From NCBI GenBank assembly GCA_029783825.1, contig JAREIK010016128.1, positions 1 to 64,000 of the forward strand: a stretch of DNA of 64,000 bases, given 5' to 3'. Each line of letters opens with the position of its first letter. The first letter of the stretch is position 1. This document shows, piece by piece, positions 36,637 through 48,151 of the stretch. Below the pieces are notes generated by a model. It saw only the letters and a list, made by a program, of their open reading frames with translations, was not told the origin of the DNA and made no database searches. This stretch comes from Sapria himalayana (lineage: Eukaryota; Streptophyta; Magnoliopsida; Malpighiales; Rafflesiaceae). A program made the position numbers and the translations under genes.

Positions 36637-36984
36637 TTTCTTATTATTCTTCTTATTCGTTTTATTCTTATTATTCTTCTTATTCCTTTTTAATCATCTT
36701 AATCTTCATATTATTCTTATTGTTTTTTTTCTTATTATTCTTTTTATTCTTCTTATTTTTCTTATTCTTATTATTCTTCATATTCTTCTTGTTCTTCTTA
36801 TTCTTCTAATTCTTCTTATTCTCCTTATTCTTCTTATTCTTCTTATTCTTCTTATTCTTCTTATTCTTCTTATTCTTCTTATTCTTCTTATTCTTATTAC
36901 CCTTCTTATTCTTCTTATTATTCTTATTCTTATATTTCTTCTAATTTTTCTTTTTTTTTCCAATTCTTCTTTATCTACTTTTTT
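35735..36984 (+). repeat. TTATTC/CTTCTTATT array, block 4a (second half of the copy 4 target unit)
   Basis: Begins with the right target-site duplication of copy 4 (35735-35751), then matches 28213-29335. It includes a TTATTTTTC run (35967-36030), (ATT)n runs at 36516-36550 and 36597-36640, and a CTTCTTATT run at 36790-36900. It ends at stub 5. Confidence 0.93.
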
Positions 36985-37115
36985 TTCTGAAAGTTTTTTT
37001 ATTATTCTAACCCTTTCTTTTGGTGGAGGAATACCATTCGAAAAAACTAAGAACTACTTTATCCCTTTTACAATCATCTTCAAAAAAATAAAACAAAATT
37101 AAACATAATTCTTGT
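36985..37115 (-). mobile_element. LINE stub, copy 5 (3'-terminal ~130 bp only)
   Basis: Contains the 3'-terminal box (minus-strand GGTATTCCTCCACCAAAAG) and about 40 bp more, then array on both sides. This is a severely 5'-truncated insertion of the same family and orientation. Confidence 0.8.
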
Positions 37116-38402
37116 GATTCTTTTTATCTTCTTATTATTCTTATTCTTATTATTCTTCATATTCTTCATATTCTTCTTTTTCTTCTTTTTCTTCTTTTTC
37201 TTCTTATTCTTTTAATTCTTTTTATTCTTTATATTCTTCTAATTTTGTTAATTCTTTTTTTTCTTCATATCAACAAGATCTTTTAATTTTTTTTATCCTG
37301 CCTATACTTCTTATTCTTCTTATTCTTCTTATTATTTGTATTCTTGTTATTCTTCTTATTATTTTTATTCTTGTTATTCTTCTATTTATTTTTATTATTG
37401 TTATTCTTCTTATTATTCTTATTCTTCTAATTTTTATTTTTAATTTTATTTTTCTTCTTATTTTATTCTTCTTCTTATTATTCTTATCCTTCTTATTCTT
37501 CTTATTATTATTCTTCTTCTTATTCTTCTTATTCTTCTTATTCATCTTATTCTTCTTATTCATTTTTTTTCTTCTTATCCTTCTTATTCTTCTTATTCTT
37601 ATTGTTCTTATTCTTCTTATTATTTTTATACTTATTATTCTTCCTAATCCTCTTATTTTCTTATTCTTTTTATTCTTCTTATTAATTTTATTATTCTTAT
37701 TATTCTTATTCTTCATATTTTCTTTATTATTCTTAATCTTCTTAATCTTCTTATTCTTTTTTTATTCTTATTCTTTTTATTATTCTTTTCTTCTTTTTTT
37801 TCATATTCTTCTTATTCTTCATATTCTTCTGACTCTTTTAATTCTTCTTTCTCTTCTTATTATTCTTTCTTATTCTTCTTATTCTTCTTATTCTTCTTAT
37901 TCTTTCTATTCTTCATATATGTCCTTATATTCTTATTTTTTTATTCATCTTATACAGTATATTGTTTTTATTCTTTTTATTTTTGTTATTCTTCTTATTC
38001 TTCTTATTTTTGTTATTCTTCTTATTCTTCTTATTCTTTTTATTCTTCTTATTATTCTTATTCTTATTCTTATTTGTCTTCTTATTCTTCTTATTTTTTT
38101 AATCTTATTATTCTTTTTTTTTCTTCTTATTCTTCTTATTCCTATCGTCTTTTTATTCTTTTTATTCTTCTTATACTTATTATCTTTTTTATTTTTCTTA
38201 ATCTTATTATTCTTTTTATTCTTCTTATTCTTCTTATTCATATTATTGTTTTTATTTTTTTATATTTTTATGATTCTTATTCTTCGTATTCTTCTTATTC
38301 TTCCTATACTTCATATCATTTCTATTCTTCTTATTCTCTTTTTTTTCTTATTCTTATTATTCTTCTTATTCTTTTTATTCTAATTATTCTTCTTATTTTT
38401 TG

Positions 38403-38433
<31 letters not shown>

Positions 38434-39644
38434 TTCTTCTTCTTATTTGTCTTTTTCTTCTTATTCTTTTTTTATCATTCTAATTCTTCTTATTCATCTT
38501 TTTTATTATTCATTTTATTTTTTTTATTATCTTTATTCTTCTTATTATTGTTATTTTTCATATTATTTTTATTCTTTTTTTTTTGTTTTTATTATTCTTT
38601 TTTTTCTAATTCTTCAATTTCTTCTTATACAACTTATTCTTATTTAGTATTAGTTTTTTTATCTTTTTTTATTTTCCTTCCTTTTCTTCTTATTCTTCAT
38701 ATTCTTATTTTTATTTTTATTCTTTTTATTCTTCTTATTTTTCGTATTCTTCTTATTCTTCATATTTATCTTTTTCTTAATTTTCTTATTCTTCTTCTTT
38801 ATCTTTTTATTATTATAACTCTTATTATTATTCTTAGTAATTTTATTATTATTATTATTATTGTTATTCTTCTTATTCTTATTTTTCTTTTTATTTTTCT
38901 TATTCTCTTATTCTTGTTTTATTTTTTATTCTTCTAATTATTATTATTATTTTATTCTTTTTATTCTTTTTATTCTTCTTATTCTTTTTATTCTTCTTAA
39001 TCTTTTTATTCATCTTATTGTTTTTATTCTTTTTATAATTCTTATCATTCTTATTCTTCGTATTCTTCTTATTCTTCTTATTCTTCTTATTCTTCCTATT
39101 CTTCATATCTTTTCTATTCTTCTTATTCTCTTTTTTTTTTCTTATTCTTATTATTCTTCTTATACTTTTTATTCTATTTATTCCTCTTATTTTTTGATTA
39201 TTATCATTATTATTGTTATTCTTCTTATTTGTCTTTTTCTTCTTATTCTTTTTTTATTTTTCTAATTCTTCTTATTCATCTTTTTTTATTATTCATCTTA
39301 TTCTTTTTATTATCTTTATTCTTCTTATTCTTCTTCTTTTTGTTATTTTTCTTATTATTCTTATTCTTTTTTTTTGTTTTTATTCTTCTTTTTTTTTCTA
39401 ATTCTTCTTATACAACTTATTCTTATTTTGTATTCTATTTTTTCATCTTTTTTTTATTTTCCTTCTTTTTCTTCATCTTTTTTTTATTTTTCTTCTTTTT
39501 CTTCTTATTCTTCATATTCTTATTTTTATTTTTATCTTTTTTATTCTTCTTATTTTCCATATTCTTCTTATTCTTCATATTCATCTTTTTCTTATTTTTT
39601 TTCTCTCTTCTTATTCTTCTAACTCTTCTTATTATTCTTATTAA

Positions 39645-39684
<40 letters not shown>

Positions 39685-40446
39685 GTTAATCTTCTTATTC
39701 TTTTTATTTTTCTTATTCTCTTATTCTTATTTTATTTTTTATTCTTCTAATAATTATTATTATTTTATTTTTTATTCTTTTTATTCTTCTTATTCTTCTA
39801 ATTATACTTATTCTTTTTAATATTTTTATTCTTCTTATTCTTCTTATTATATTTAGTTTTCATATTATTATTATTATTATTATTATTTATTTATTATTAT
39901 TATTATTTTATTTCTCCTTATTCAACTTTTTCTTCTTATTTTTTTTCTTTATTCTATTTTTCTTTATACTATTTTTTTTATTTTTTTTTTATTCTTCTAT
40001 TTATTCTAATTATTCTAATTTTTCTTATTCTTCTATTTTTTCTTATTCTTCTTATTTTTCTCATTCTTCCTATTTTTCATATCCTTCCTATTCTTCCTTT
40101 TTTTAATTTTTCTTGTTATTCTTATTCTTCATATTCTTTATATTCTTTTTATTCTTCTTATTTTTTTTATTATTGTTATTCTTCTTATTCTTCTAATTCT
40201 TCTTAATCTTATACTATTCCTCCTTATTAATCTTTTTATATTTATTATTCTTCATATTCTGCTTATTCTTATTATTTTTCTTATTCTTCTAATTATTTTT
40301 ATTCATTTTATTCTTTTTTATTATCTTACACTTCATTATTTTTTATTCTTTTGATTCTTTTTATCATTTATATTCTTCTAGTTCTTCGTATACTTATTAT
40401 TATTCTAATTCATTTTATTCTTCCCTTTCTTCTAATTATTCTAATT
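37116..40446 (+). repeat. TTATTC/CTTCTTATT array, block 4b
   Basis: 3.3 kb between stubs 5 and 6. It contains an internal tandem duplication of about 785 bp at 38200-39775 and (ATT)n runs near 38402, 39645 and 39865. No gene is seen. Confidence 0.95.
38200..39775 (+). repeat. Tandem duplication of a ~785-bp array segment
   Basis: Unit 38200-38985 is repeated at 38985-39775. Shared ordered rare words are TTATTTGTCTTTTTC (38444/39229), CTTATACAACTTATTC (38623/39408), TATTTTCCTTC (38668/39458) and TTTTTTGATTATTAT (38396/39191). It is an array-internal unequal exchange or replication duplication. Confidence 0.8.
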
Positions 40447-40459
40447 CTTTTTATTCTTC

Positions 40460-41420
40460 GTTTTTTATTTTGGAAAATTTGTTTTATAATTATAACCCTC
40501 TCTTTTGGCGGAGGAATACTATTAGTACAATCTAAGAAACTACCCTTAACCCATTTACAATCTTTGGTTTTCTAGAAATAAAATTAATGAAATAACAAAA
40601 ATATTAGATTTCTGGTTAGTTCTTCCTTGCCCAGCATCTATTCTAATTTAGAGTATATTCTGCTTTTCCCTTTTTAGGAGCTCGCCTTATACTTCTACTT
40701 TTTCCATTTTGCTCCACTTTGCTTCGTGGTGGCCTTTAGATCCTTATAAATTAGTTTTTCTTTTCTTCAACCTACTACTTGCTGCTCTTTAAAAACAAAG
40801 AAAAAAAATCGAAAAAAAATAGCAAGATAACACAGTTAGTTGTAACAACATTTTATCTGGTGTCTTGTCCTGATGCTGTAAGCAATTTTAACTTATGTCA
40901 CCTATTTTCCCTATTGTTTGTTACTTCATCTAATTTGATCATGCCCTTAGAATAAAAGCACCAAAATCAGAGCAGCAGCAATGCTAGCAGAGCACATCCC
41001 ACATAACCGGGATGTGATTTATATAGTTTGCACGGGCCACACACCGGACTAGATTCTACTGCAATGTCTATTGCTATATTCTACTGTTAAACTACTTTAT
41101 TGCTGAACTTTTAATTCTAGCACAATACAACTCTCTTTCTATCTATCTCTAACCTCATATTACCCTACCTTAATTATTTTCTGCAAAACAAACAACACAA
41201 TTATCCATAACACTCCCTAACCCCACCCATTTTTCTTTCCAGTTTATTTTTATCAATATTAATAACTACCATAAATCTGATCGCTTGTGGTTTTGTCTTT
41301 TTATGTATGTTGTACCAACCTACAAGCAATAAATGTATGTCTAATTTCATGCCACACTCATTTACCCCTTATTTCCTTTCCCTCTCTTTGCAAATCTCAT
41401 TAATCAAAAATAGATAGATG
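40460..41420 (-). mobile_element. LINE stub, copy 6 (3' UTR and terminal box only, ~960 bp)
   Basis: Terminal box at 40470-40560 (minus-strand GTATTCCTCCGCCAAAAG), followed to 41420 by 3'-UTR-like, non-coding sequence with no ORF2. Array lies on both sides. CTTTTTATTCTTC occurs at both borders (40447-40459 and 41421-41433) and may be the target-site duplication, but the word is common in the array. Confidence 0.75.
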
Positions 41421-42421
41421 CTTTTTATTCTTCTTATTCTTCTTAATGTTCTATTTTTTTTTCTAATTGTTCTTATTCTTCTAATTTTTCTAATTCTTCT
41501 TATTCTTCTTATTCTTCTTATTCTTCTTATGCTTCTTATTCTTTTTTTTCCTTTTCTTCTTTTTATTCTTTTTATTCTTTTTATACTTCTTACTTTTCTT
41601 ATTCTTCTTATTCTTTTTATTCTTCTTACTTTTCTTATTCTTCTTATTCTTTTTATTCTTCTTATTCTTTTTATTCTTCTTATTCTTATTATTCAACTTA
41701 TTCTTTATAGTTTTTTTAAATTTTTTTTATCTTCTAATCCTTTTATTATTCTTATTCTTCTAATTATTCTTATTTTTCCTTTCTTCTTATTTTTCTAATT
41801 ATTATAAGTCTTTTAATTTTTCTTATTCTACTTATTCTTCGAATTTCTGTTATACTACTTATTTTTCTTATTCTTCTTATTCTATTTATTCTACATTTCT
41901 TCATATTTTTTTATTCTTTTTATACTTCTTAATTTTATTATTCTTCTTTTTCTTCTTTTCTTCGTATTCTTTTTATTCTTCTTGTTCTTGTTATTCTTCT
42001 TGTTCTTGTTATTCTTCTTATTTGTATTATTCTTCTTATTCTTATTATTCTACTTATTCTTCTTAATCTTATTATTATTTTTATTCTTCTTATTTTTCTT
42101 ATTCTTAATATTCTATTTCTTCTTCATATTCTTCTTATTCTTATTATTCTTCTTATCCTTTTTCTTCTTCTTTTTTTTCTTCTTTTTTTTTCTTTATCTT
42201 CTTATTCTTCTTAATCTTCTTATTCTTCTTAGTTTCTTATTCTTCTTATTCTTCTTATTATTCTTTTTCTTTGTATTCTTTTTATTCTTCTTATTCTTCT
42301 TATTCTATTTATTCTTCTTATTCTTCTTATTCTTTTTATTCTTCTAAATCTTTTTATTCTTCTTATTCTTTTTATTCTTTTAAATCTTTTTATTCTACTT
42401 ATTATAATAATAATAATAATA

Positions 42422-42460
<39 letters not shown>

Positions 42461-42999
42461 TTCTTCTTATTCTTCTTAATCTTCTTATTCTTTTTAATTT
42501 TATTTTTCTTCTAATTCGTCTTTTTTTTATTCTTCTAATTTTTTTATGTGTTGTAATTCTTCTAATTTTTCCTATTCTTCTTATTTTTTTTTCTTATTTC
42601 TGTTTCTTGATATTCTATTTATTATTATTCTTCTTATTCTTATTATTCTTATTATTTTTATTTTTCTTATTCTTCGTATTATTCTTATTTTTCTTATTTC
42701 TAATACTTGATATATTTCTAATTCTTTTTATTCTTCTTATTCTTATTCTTCTAATTCTTTTAATTCTTCTTATTCTTAATTTTTTCTTATTTTTTTTATT
42801 ATACTTATTCTTTTTATTCTATTTTTTCTTCTTATTCTTCGTATTCTTTTTATTATTTTTATTCTTCTTATTCTTCTTGTTTTCTTTATTCTTAATATTG
42901 TTTATATTCTTCTTATTCATATTATTTTTTTATTCTTTATATTATTATTATTATTCTTATTCTTCTTTTTCAGTATTATTCTGCTTATTCTTTTTTTTC
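41421..42999 (+). repeat. TTATTC/CTTCTTATT array, block 4c
   Basis: 1.6 kb between stub 6 and the 3' end of copy 7. Contains CTTCTTATT runs (41490-41700) and a (TAA)n/(TTA)n inverted pair at 42400-42460. Confidence 0.95.
42400..42460. repeat. Palindromic (TAA)n-(TTA)n junction
   Basis: About eight TAA units (42400-42423) run directly into about twelve TTA units (42424-42460). This gives a perfect inverted repeat of some 22 bp per arm with no loop. Confidence 0.85.
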
Positions 43000-43004
43000 T
43001 TTTT

Positions 43005-43105
43005 TTTAGAAAGTTTTTTTATTATTATAATAACCCTCTCTTTTGAAAGCAGAATACCATTTTTACAAACTATATTCTACCCTTTACCCTGTTACACCCC
43101 TTACT
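43005..43105 (-). other. 3'-terminal box of LINE copy 7
   Basis: Minus strand carries GGTATTCTGCTTTCAAAAG then AGAGGG. It diverges from copies 2, 4 and 6 in the middle of the core. Confidence 0.75.
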
Positions 43106-44259
43106 TAAAAATAAAAACAAAATTAAATAGAAAAGCAATTCTAGGGATTCATTTTTATCCATTTCTCTATGATGGCCCAACGAGCCTCTTATTGTTCTAG
43201 AATCTGAATTATCTTATGAGCCTTAACTAGTTCTGTAGTCATGCCATTGGTCATCATAAGTTTCAGTTATTGCTTTCCCCTCAAATTGTCTGTTTGTTGT
43301 TGTCCACCTAGTTCCTTGTAAATCATCTTCCTGATTTTCAATCTCTATTTATGTGCTGAGATGCTTTCTTCAAGGGCACCTTCTGCCCATCCTCGGATAA
43401 TTTCCCTTCCTGACCCAAAAGAAACCCCATTACAGACCCTATATCTACAAAACTTACAAAAACTATTGACACCTTAACAGACCCTAAGCTGCTGATAATA
43501 AAATAGACCCTTAATCATTACAGACTCAAGCATTCGCACACTATACTCTGTGCCTAACCATTTAGACCACAAAAAAACACAAGCAAAAAAGACATCCTCC
43601 ATTTTTGATCTATCATCTTTCTTCTCTTCCCTCATTGGTTCTAGATAGCCTGTGAACTGCATTTGTAATTCTATTCCCTGTAAAACAGTAAACCGACCAT
43701 GCTACACAGATATAAATTTTATAATTATGCTTTGTGTTTGCCGTCCATTGCATTTTGCTGATTTGCCATGAGCCTTTGTGATTTATCCTTGTAATGTGAC
43801 TACCCTTAAAAGGAAGGTTGGCCCTCCCTAAGTTTCTGTTTCTGCTTGTTGTTCTTCTCCTTCTCTGAACATCCTGCAACAAAACTAGGCCAAATCCTTT
43901 CCCACCCTTTTCTTCTTTATCATTTTAAAACCCTTACCAACATGGAACTTCTGCCCTGTTAAGTTCCTCTCCTAGATTTGATGACTTATCTAACTTTTGC
44001 CCTGTAATACAGATAATTAACCCTATAGTTTGGCAGGGTGATTCAAATAAGTCACCCCTCAGGACCAGTAACTCTTGAATCACCAAAACCTTTATCTGAC
44101 TTTTCCATAATACCCAATGCTCTAGATTTTTCCTAGGAGTAAACTCTGCTTCTTGGTTCACCTTGTAATCTGGCAGCTTATATATGAACTTATACCTGTA
44201 AGAATCATTTAGAATGCTTCTAAACTTATCGTAATGCTTTACTATAGATTACATTATTT
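43106..44259 (-). other. 3' UTR of LINE copy 7
   Basis: Non-coding, about 1.15 kb. The only structure I see is the hairpin at 44037-44084. No gene is seen. Confidence 0.7.
44037..44084 (-). other. 3' UTR hairpin of LINE copy 7
   Basis: GGTGATTCAA (44037-44046) and TTGAATCACC (44075-44084) are exact reverse complements. Inside, AGT-AC and GT-ACT pair with one mismatch, leaving the loop CCCTCAGGACCA. The loop core is the one found in copies 1 and 4, while the stem sequence is different. Confidence 0.7.
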
Positions 44260-47200
44260 CTATAATTTTATTTTTCTAATATAAGGATACTCTTTCCTAT
44301 CCGTTTTTAGAATACCTGTATATTTATCCAAAAGGTTCTCTTTCTTATATTCTTGTTCTCCTCTTATTCTTCCTTCTTTGGCTACCTTATCCGCAAGGGA
44401 ATTACCCTTTCTGAATATGTGTTTAATAGAGAAATCTAATGTTTTCATTACTTGTAGAATTTTTTCAATTTCTTCCTTGTATTTCCATCTCACTATATAT
44501 TTGTTAATTAGGTTTACCACTATGTCCGGGTCTATTTGAATGTCTATGTGGTTGATTTCTAATTTTTTTGCAAAGTCTCACTCCTTCTCTTATAGCTAAA
44601 ATGTCTGCATGTATAGCTGATGATGCTTTAAAATTCCTTGTGAAAGCTAATATTAGCTTTCCTTTAGAATTCCTTATAGCACCACCACGTCCTACTGCTC
44701 CGATATCTCTATCAAAACTACCGTTTGTGTTCAATACAAACCTATCTGTCTTGGGGTTTTCTTATTTTATACCAATCAACTTAAACTATTTTATCTGATT
44801 TACTTTTAATTTCCAAAAATTCAATGTATCTTTTTCTAAGTCTGTTCTGTGAATTTTTAAGGGGTATGGTTCAGATATTTTCCTGGTTTCATCTTTTATG
44901 TCCCTCCAGATATGTTAGATTGCCATTCTCTGACCCTTGAACCTACTCTTATTTCTAGCCTTCCATATACACCAGATGTCTATGAGGGGGACATTTTTTT
45001 AAATCCATTTCTAAGTGCTAGAGGTGTGAGCTTTGTTCCATTTTTGAAGCGACATTTTTAAGCGTAGATGTGTATGTTTTAAGTGCAGTTCTGAATCTAA
45101 TTTATTCCATATTTCTACTGCCACCCTACCTAAAGATATAATATGATCTAGGGACTCAGTTTCACTTAAACAAAAATCAAATATGGAGGCCATTTGTATA
45201 CCTTTTTTTAATGTTATATTCTATGTGTAAAATGTTTGAAAGCACTTTTCACATAAATACTTTTATTTTTTGAGGGTTATCATTATTCAATATCCAGGTA
45301 AATAAGGATTGTTCTTCTTTCTTTTTTCTTGTTATAATTTTCACTTATTAGAGAGAGAATTTTCCATCCAGATCTAGCATCCATACACAGCCGTGCCTGG
45401 TAAATTTAGAATGTTGTTCCACTAAATCTCTTTGTTTGAGCATTTGTGCCCAACCTTGGGATTTCTTGCTTCTGTTATTTTCTATAAAATGATTATCTTT
45501 TAGGTAGTATTTAGCTCTCATAAATTCAGCCCATAAGCTGACATTTTTTCTTAGCATCCATCACCTTTTACAATCACATGCCTTGGCTAATTCACTAATC
45601 TTAGTGAATCCCAGTCTAGTCTCCTATATAGGAAAACATAGATCATTCCATTTTTTCTAGTACAACTTATATTTTCCCTCTTTTTTTCCCCATAAAAAGT
45701 TAGCAAGTTCATTTTCTATGTTCTTAGTGAATTTGCTTGGGGGTAGAGTTATCATTATATTATGCATTAGTGAGCTTTGCAGCACATGAGCAATCAATGA
45801 AATTCTTCCTCCCATATTTAGGGAAGCCTCCTTCCATCCTAATATTTTCTTTTTTAGTTTTGCCATTAAAAATCTAAATATTCTCTCTTTAATCTACATT
45901 CGTAAACTGGGCAACCTAAGTAAATTATTTCTTATTTTTTATGGGAGAAATCTGTTATATTCTTTATTATGTGAATTAGTGTAGGAGGGGCTTTTGATGC
46001 CACCATATATTTATTTAGTTGCTGACCAGTTTCCTTTTCCATACACCTTAATAACTGCATCAGATTATGCAAAGAATTGCTGTCTCCATTCGTGAAGATA
46101 ATTATATCATATGCATATGCTAAGCAGCCTACCATTGGCATGTTTTTAGGTTGCTTGAACATACCTATCTTCTTTTTTCTCATGTTATATTTAAGGTTCA
46201 CTATCAACAATTCTATATAAATGTTAAATAGAAGAAAAGATAATGGATCTCCTTGCCTTAGACCTCTAACTGGAACAAATTTTCATCCTAAGATTCCATT
46301 TATAAGGATTCTCACCCATGTGTTTAAGATACATCTGTATATTAGGTCTATCCAGGTTTCCAAAACCCCCATTTTTCTCATGGTGAAACACATGGTGTCC
46401 CATTCCACTCTATCAAAATCTTTCGATAGATCTAAAATTAACATTATATTATGATCTCTTGTCTTTGTTTCTATTTCTTTCATCATTTCTTTATCTAGAC
46501 ATATATTCTCCATGATTAATCTATTTTTCATGAATCTCATTTGTTCTTTTAAGATAATTTTGGGAGGATGTGTGATAATATATTTTGTAGTGTTTTGGCT
46601 AGGATTTTATAAATGGCGTTACAAAGGCTGATTGGCCTATAATATTCTCCTTTTTTGGGGTTCATCACTTTTGGAATCAAGACTATATGGAAGCTTCCCC
46701 ATTTTTTACCTATGTCCATTCCACTAAATATGCAAAGCATAGCTTTCAGTAGGTCTTCTTTTATTATGGGCCAACATTTTTGGAAAAATTTGATGTTCCA
46801 TCTATCTGGGCCTGCTGCACTTTCCTTATTCATGCTAAAAATAGCCATTTTATATCATCTTCTTTAGGTAGTTTGGAGAGCATAATGTTATCTTCAGGAG
46901 TAACTTTCTTTTCTATTTCTTGTAAAAGAGTATCTCCTTTGTGATTGTTAAATTCACACAGCTATTTTTCCAAAGATTTTGAGAAATATCTTTGTATGTC
47001 TGTTTCTTGATCTAGCCATTCTCCTTTATCATTTTTAATGCTGTTTATTCTTTGTTTTAGTTCTTTTATCTTTGTTACTTTCTGAAAGATTTTGGTGTTT
47101 TTATCACCTTCTTTTAACTATTTATTTTGGCTTTTTGTTTCCAAAAAGCTTCTTCCATTGAGAGCTTTAATTTTAATAGAACTTGAGCTTTTGGCCGAAA

Positions 47201-48151
47201 GCATTTTTGGTATCACTGTTTTGATCTTTTTCAAATTCTTATTCTCTCTCTTTGTAACTAAATCCTTAGCTTCTCTTATATTTTTATTTATGTCTCCAAA
47301 TGTCTCTTTGTTCTATCTTTTTAACTCAATTTTTAATCTATTAAATTTTGAGTTTATTCACTGTATGAGATTTCTTGATGTATAGCTATTTCATGATTCA
47401 CTTACTAATGCCAATAAGCCGTGGTGTAAACATGATGCATTCTGAAATTTGAAGGCTTTTTTAAAAAGTATTGTATTTTTAATCGTGATTAAGAGTGGGG
47501 AGTGGTCTGAGCATGTTCTATTTAGGTGCTTCACCTCAATTGAACCAAATATTAACCATTTAAAGTTATAAAGAACTCTATCTAATCTAGCCCACATAAT
47601 GCCCTTTTTATAATGGTTATTACACCATGTAAATTGCGAGCCTAAAAAATTACCTCTATCAAGTTTGCTCTATTTATGGCTTCATTAAATTGGGAGGTAG
47701 CTATTGGATTAGGAGGTCTACCTCCTTTCTTTTCTTTAGCAAATCTTACAATATTAATGTCTCTCCCTATTATCCAAGGGAGGTCTTTAATTGAAATGTT
47801 CTACATTTCATCCCATAATATTTTTCTTTCATTGATTTTATTATTAGCGTATACCACAGTAATTAGCTCTTTTACCTCTTGACTTGGACTGAAGTTTATA
47901 AGTTGATCTGTTTCTTTTACTATGTGAATATCCAAGTTACTTTTCCACAAGATCCATATCTTCCCGTTATCATTAACAAATGCATGTTCAAAACCTAGCA
48001 TCTTTGTATATATTTTTAAATGGTTTTTAACTACCATTGGTTCCGTTAAAATTATTAGTAAAGTGTTATACATATATATCAAATTTTTTAATCTATTCCT
48101 TGAGGAATGATTTGCAACTCCCCTTATGTTGTAGATAATATAATTATACAA
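44260..48151 (-). pseudogene. LINE copy 7 ORF2: endonuclease, RT, RNase H (catalytic residues lost)
   Basis: About 1297 codons. The start codon position holds TTG (48151-48149) instead of ATG. The endonuclease shows NIRG, TEPM, WARLDRVLYN and HLNRTCSDH. The RT shows AAGPDRWNIKFFQKCW, YRPISLCNAIYKIL, LDLSKDFDRVEWD and CLAYAYDIIIF: YADD has become YAYD, removing a metal-binding aspartate. The zinc-binding segment (45193-45011) retains DHIIS. RNase H reads NTNGS for NTDGS and HAD for HAE, and keeps LADK. The C-terminal tail YTGILKTDRKEYPYIRK is kept. Frameshifts and stops split it into about ten blocks. Confidence 0.92.

Noticed and set aside
40447..41433. 13-bp CTTTTTATTCTTC as firm target-site duplication of stub 6
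   Set aside because: It is present at both borders but is one of the commonest words of the array, so chance agreement is likely. It is mentioned only as possible.
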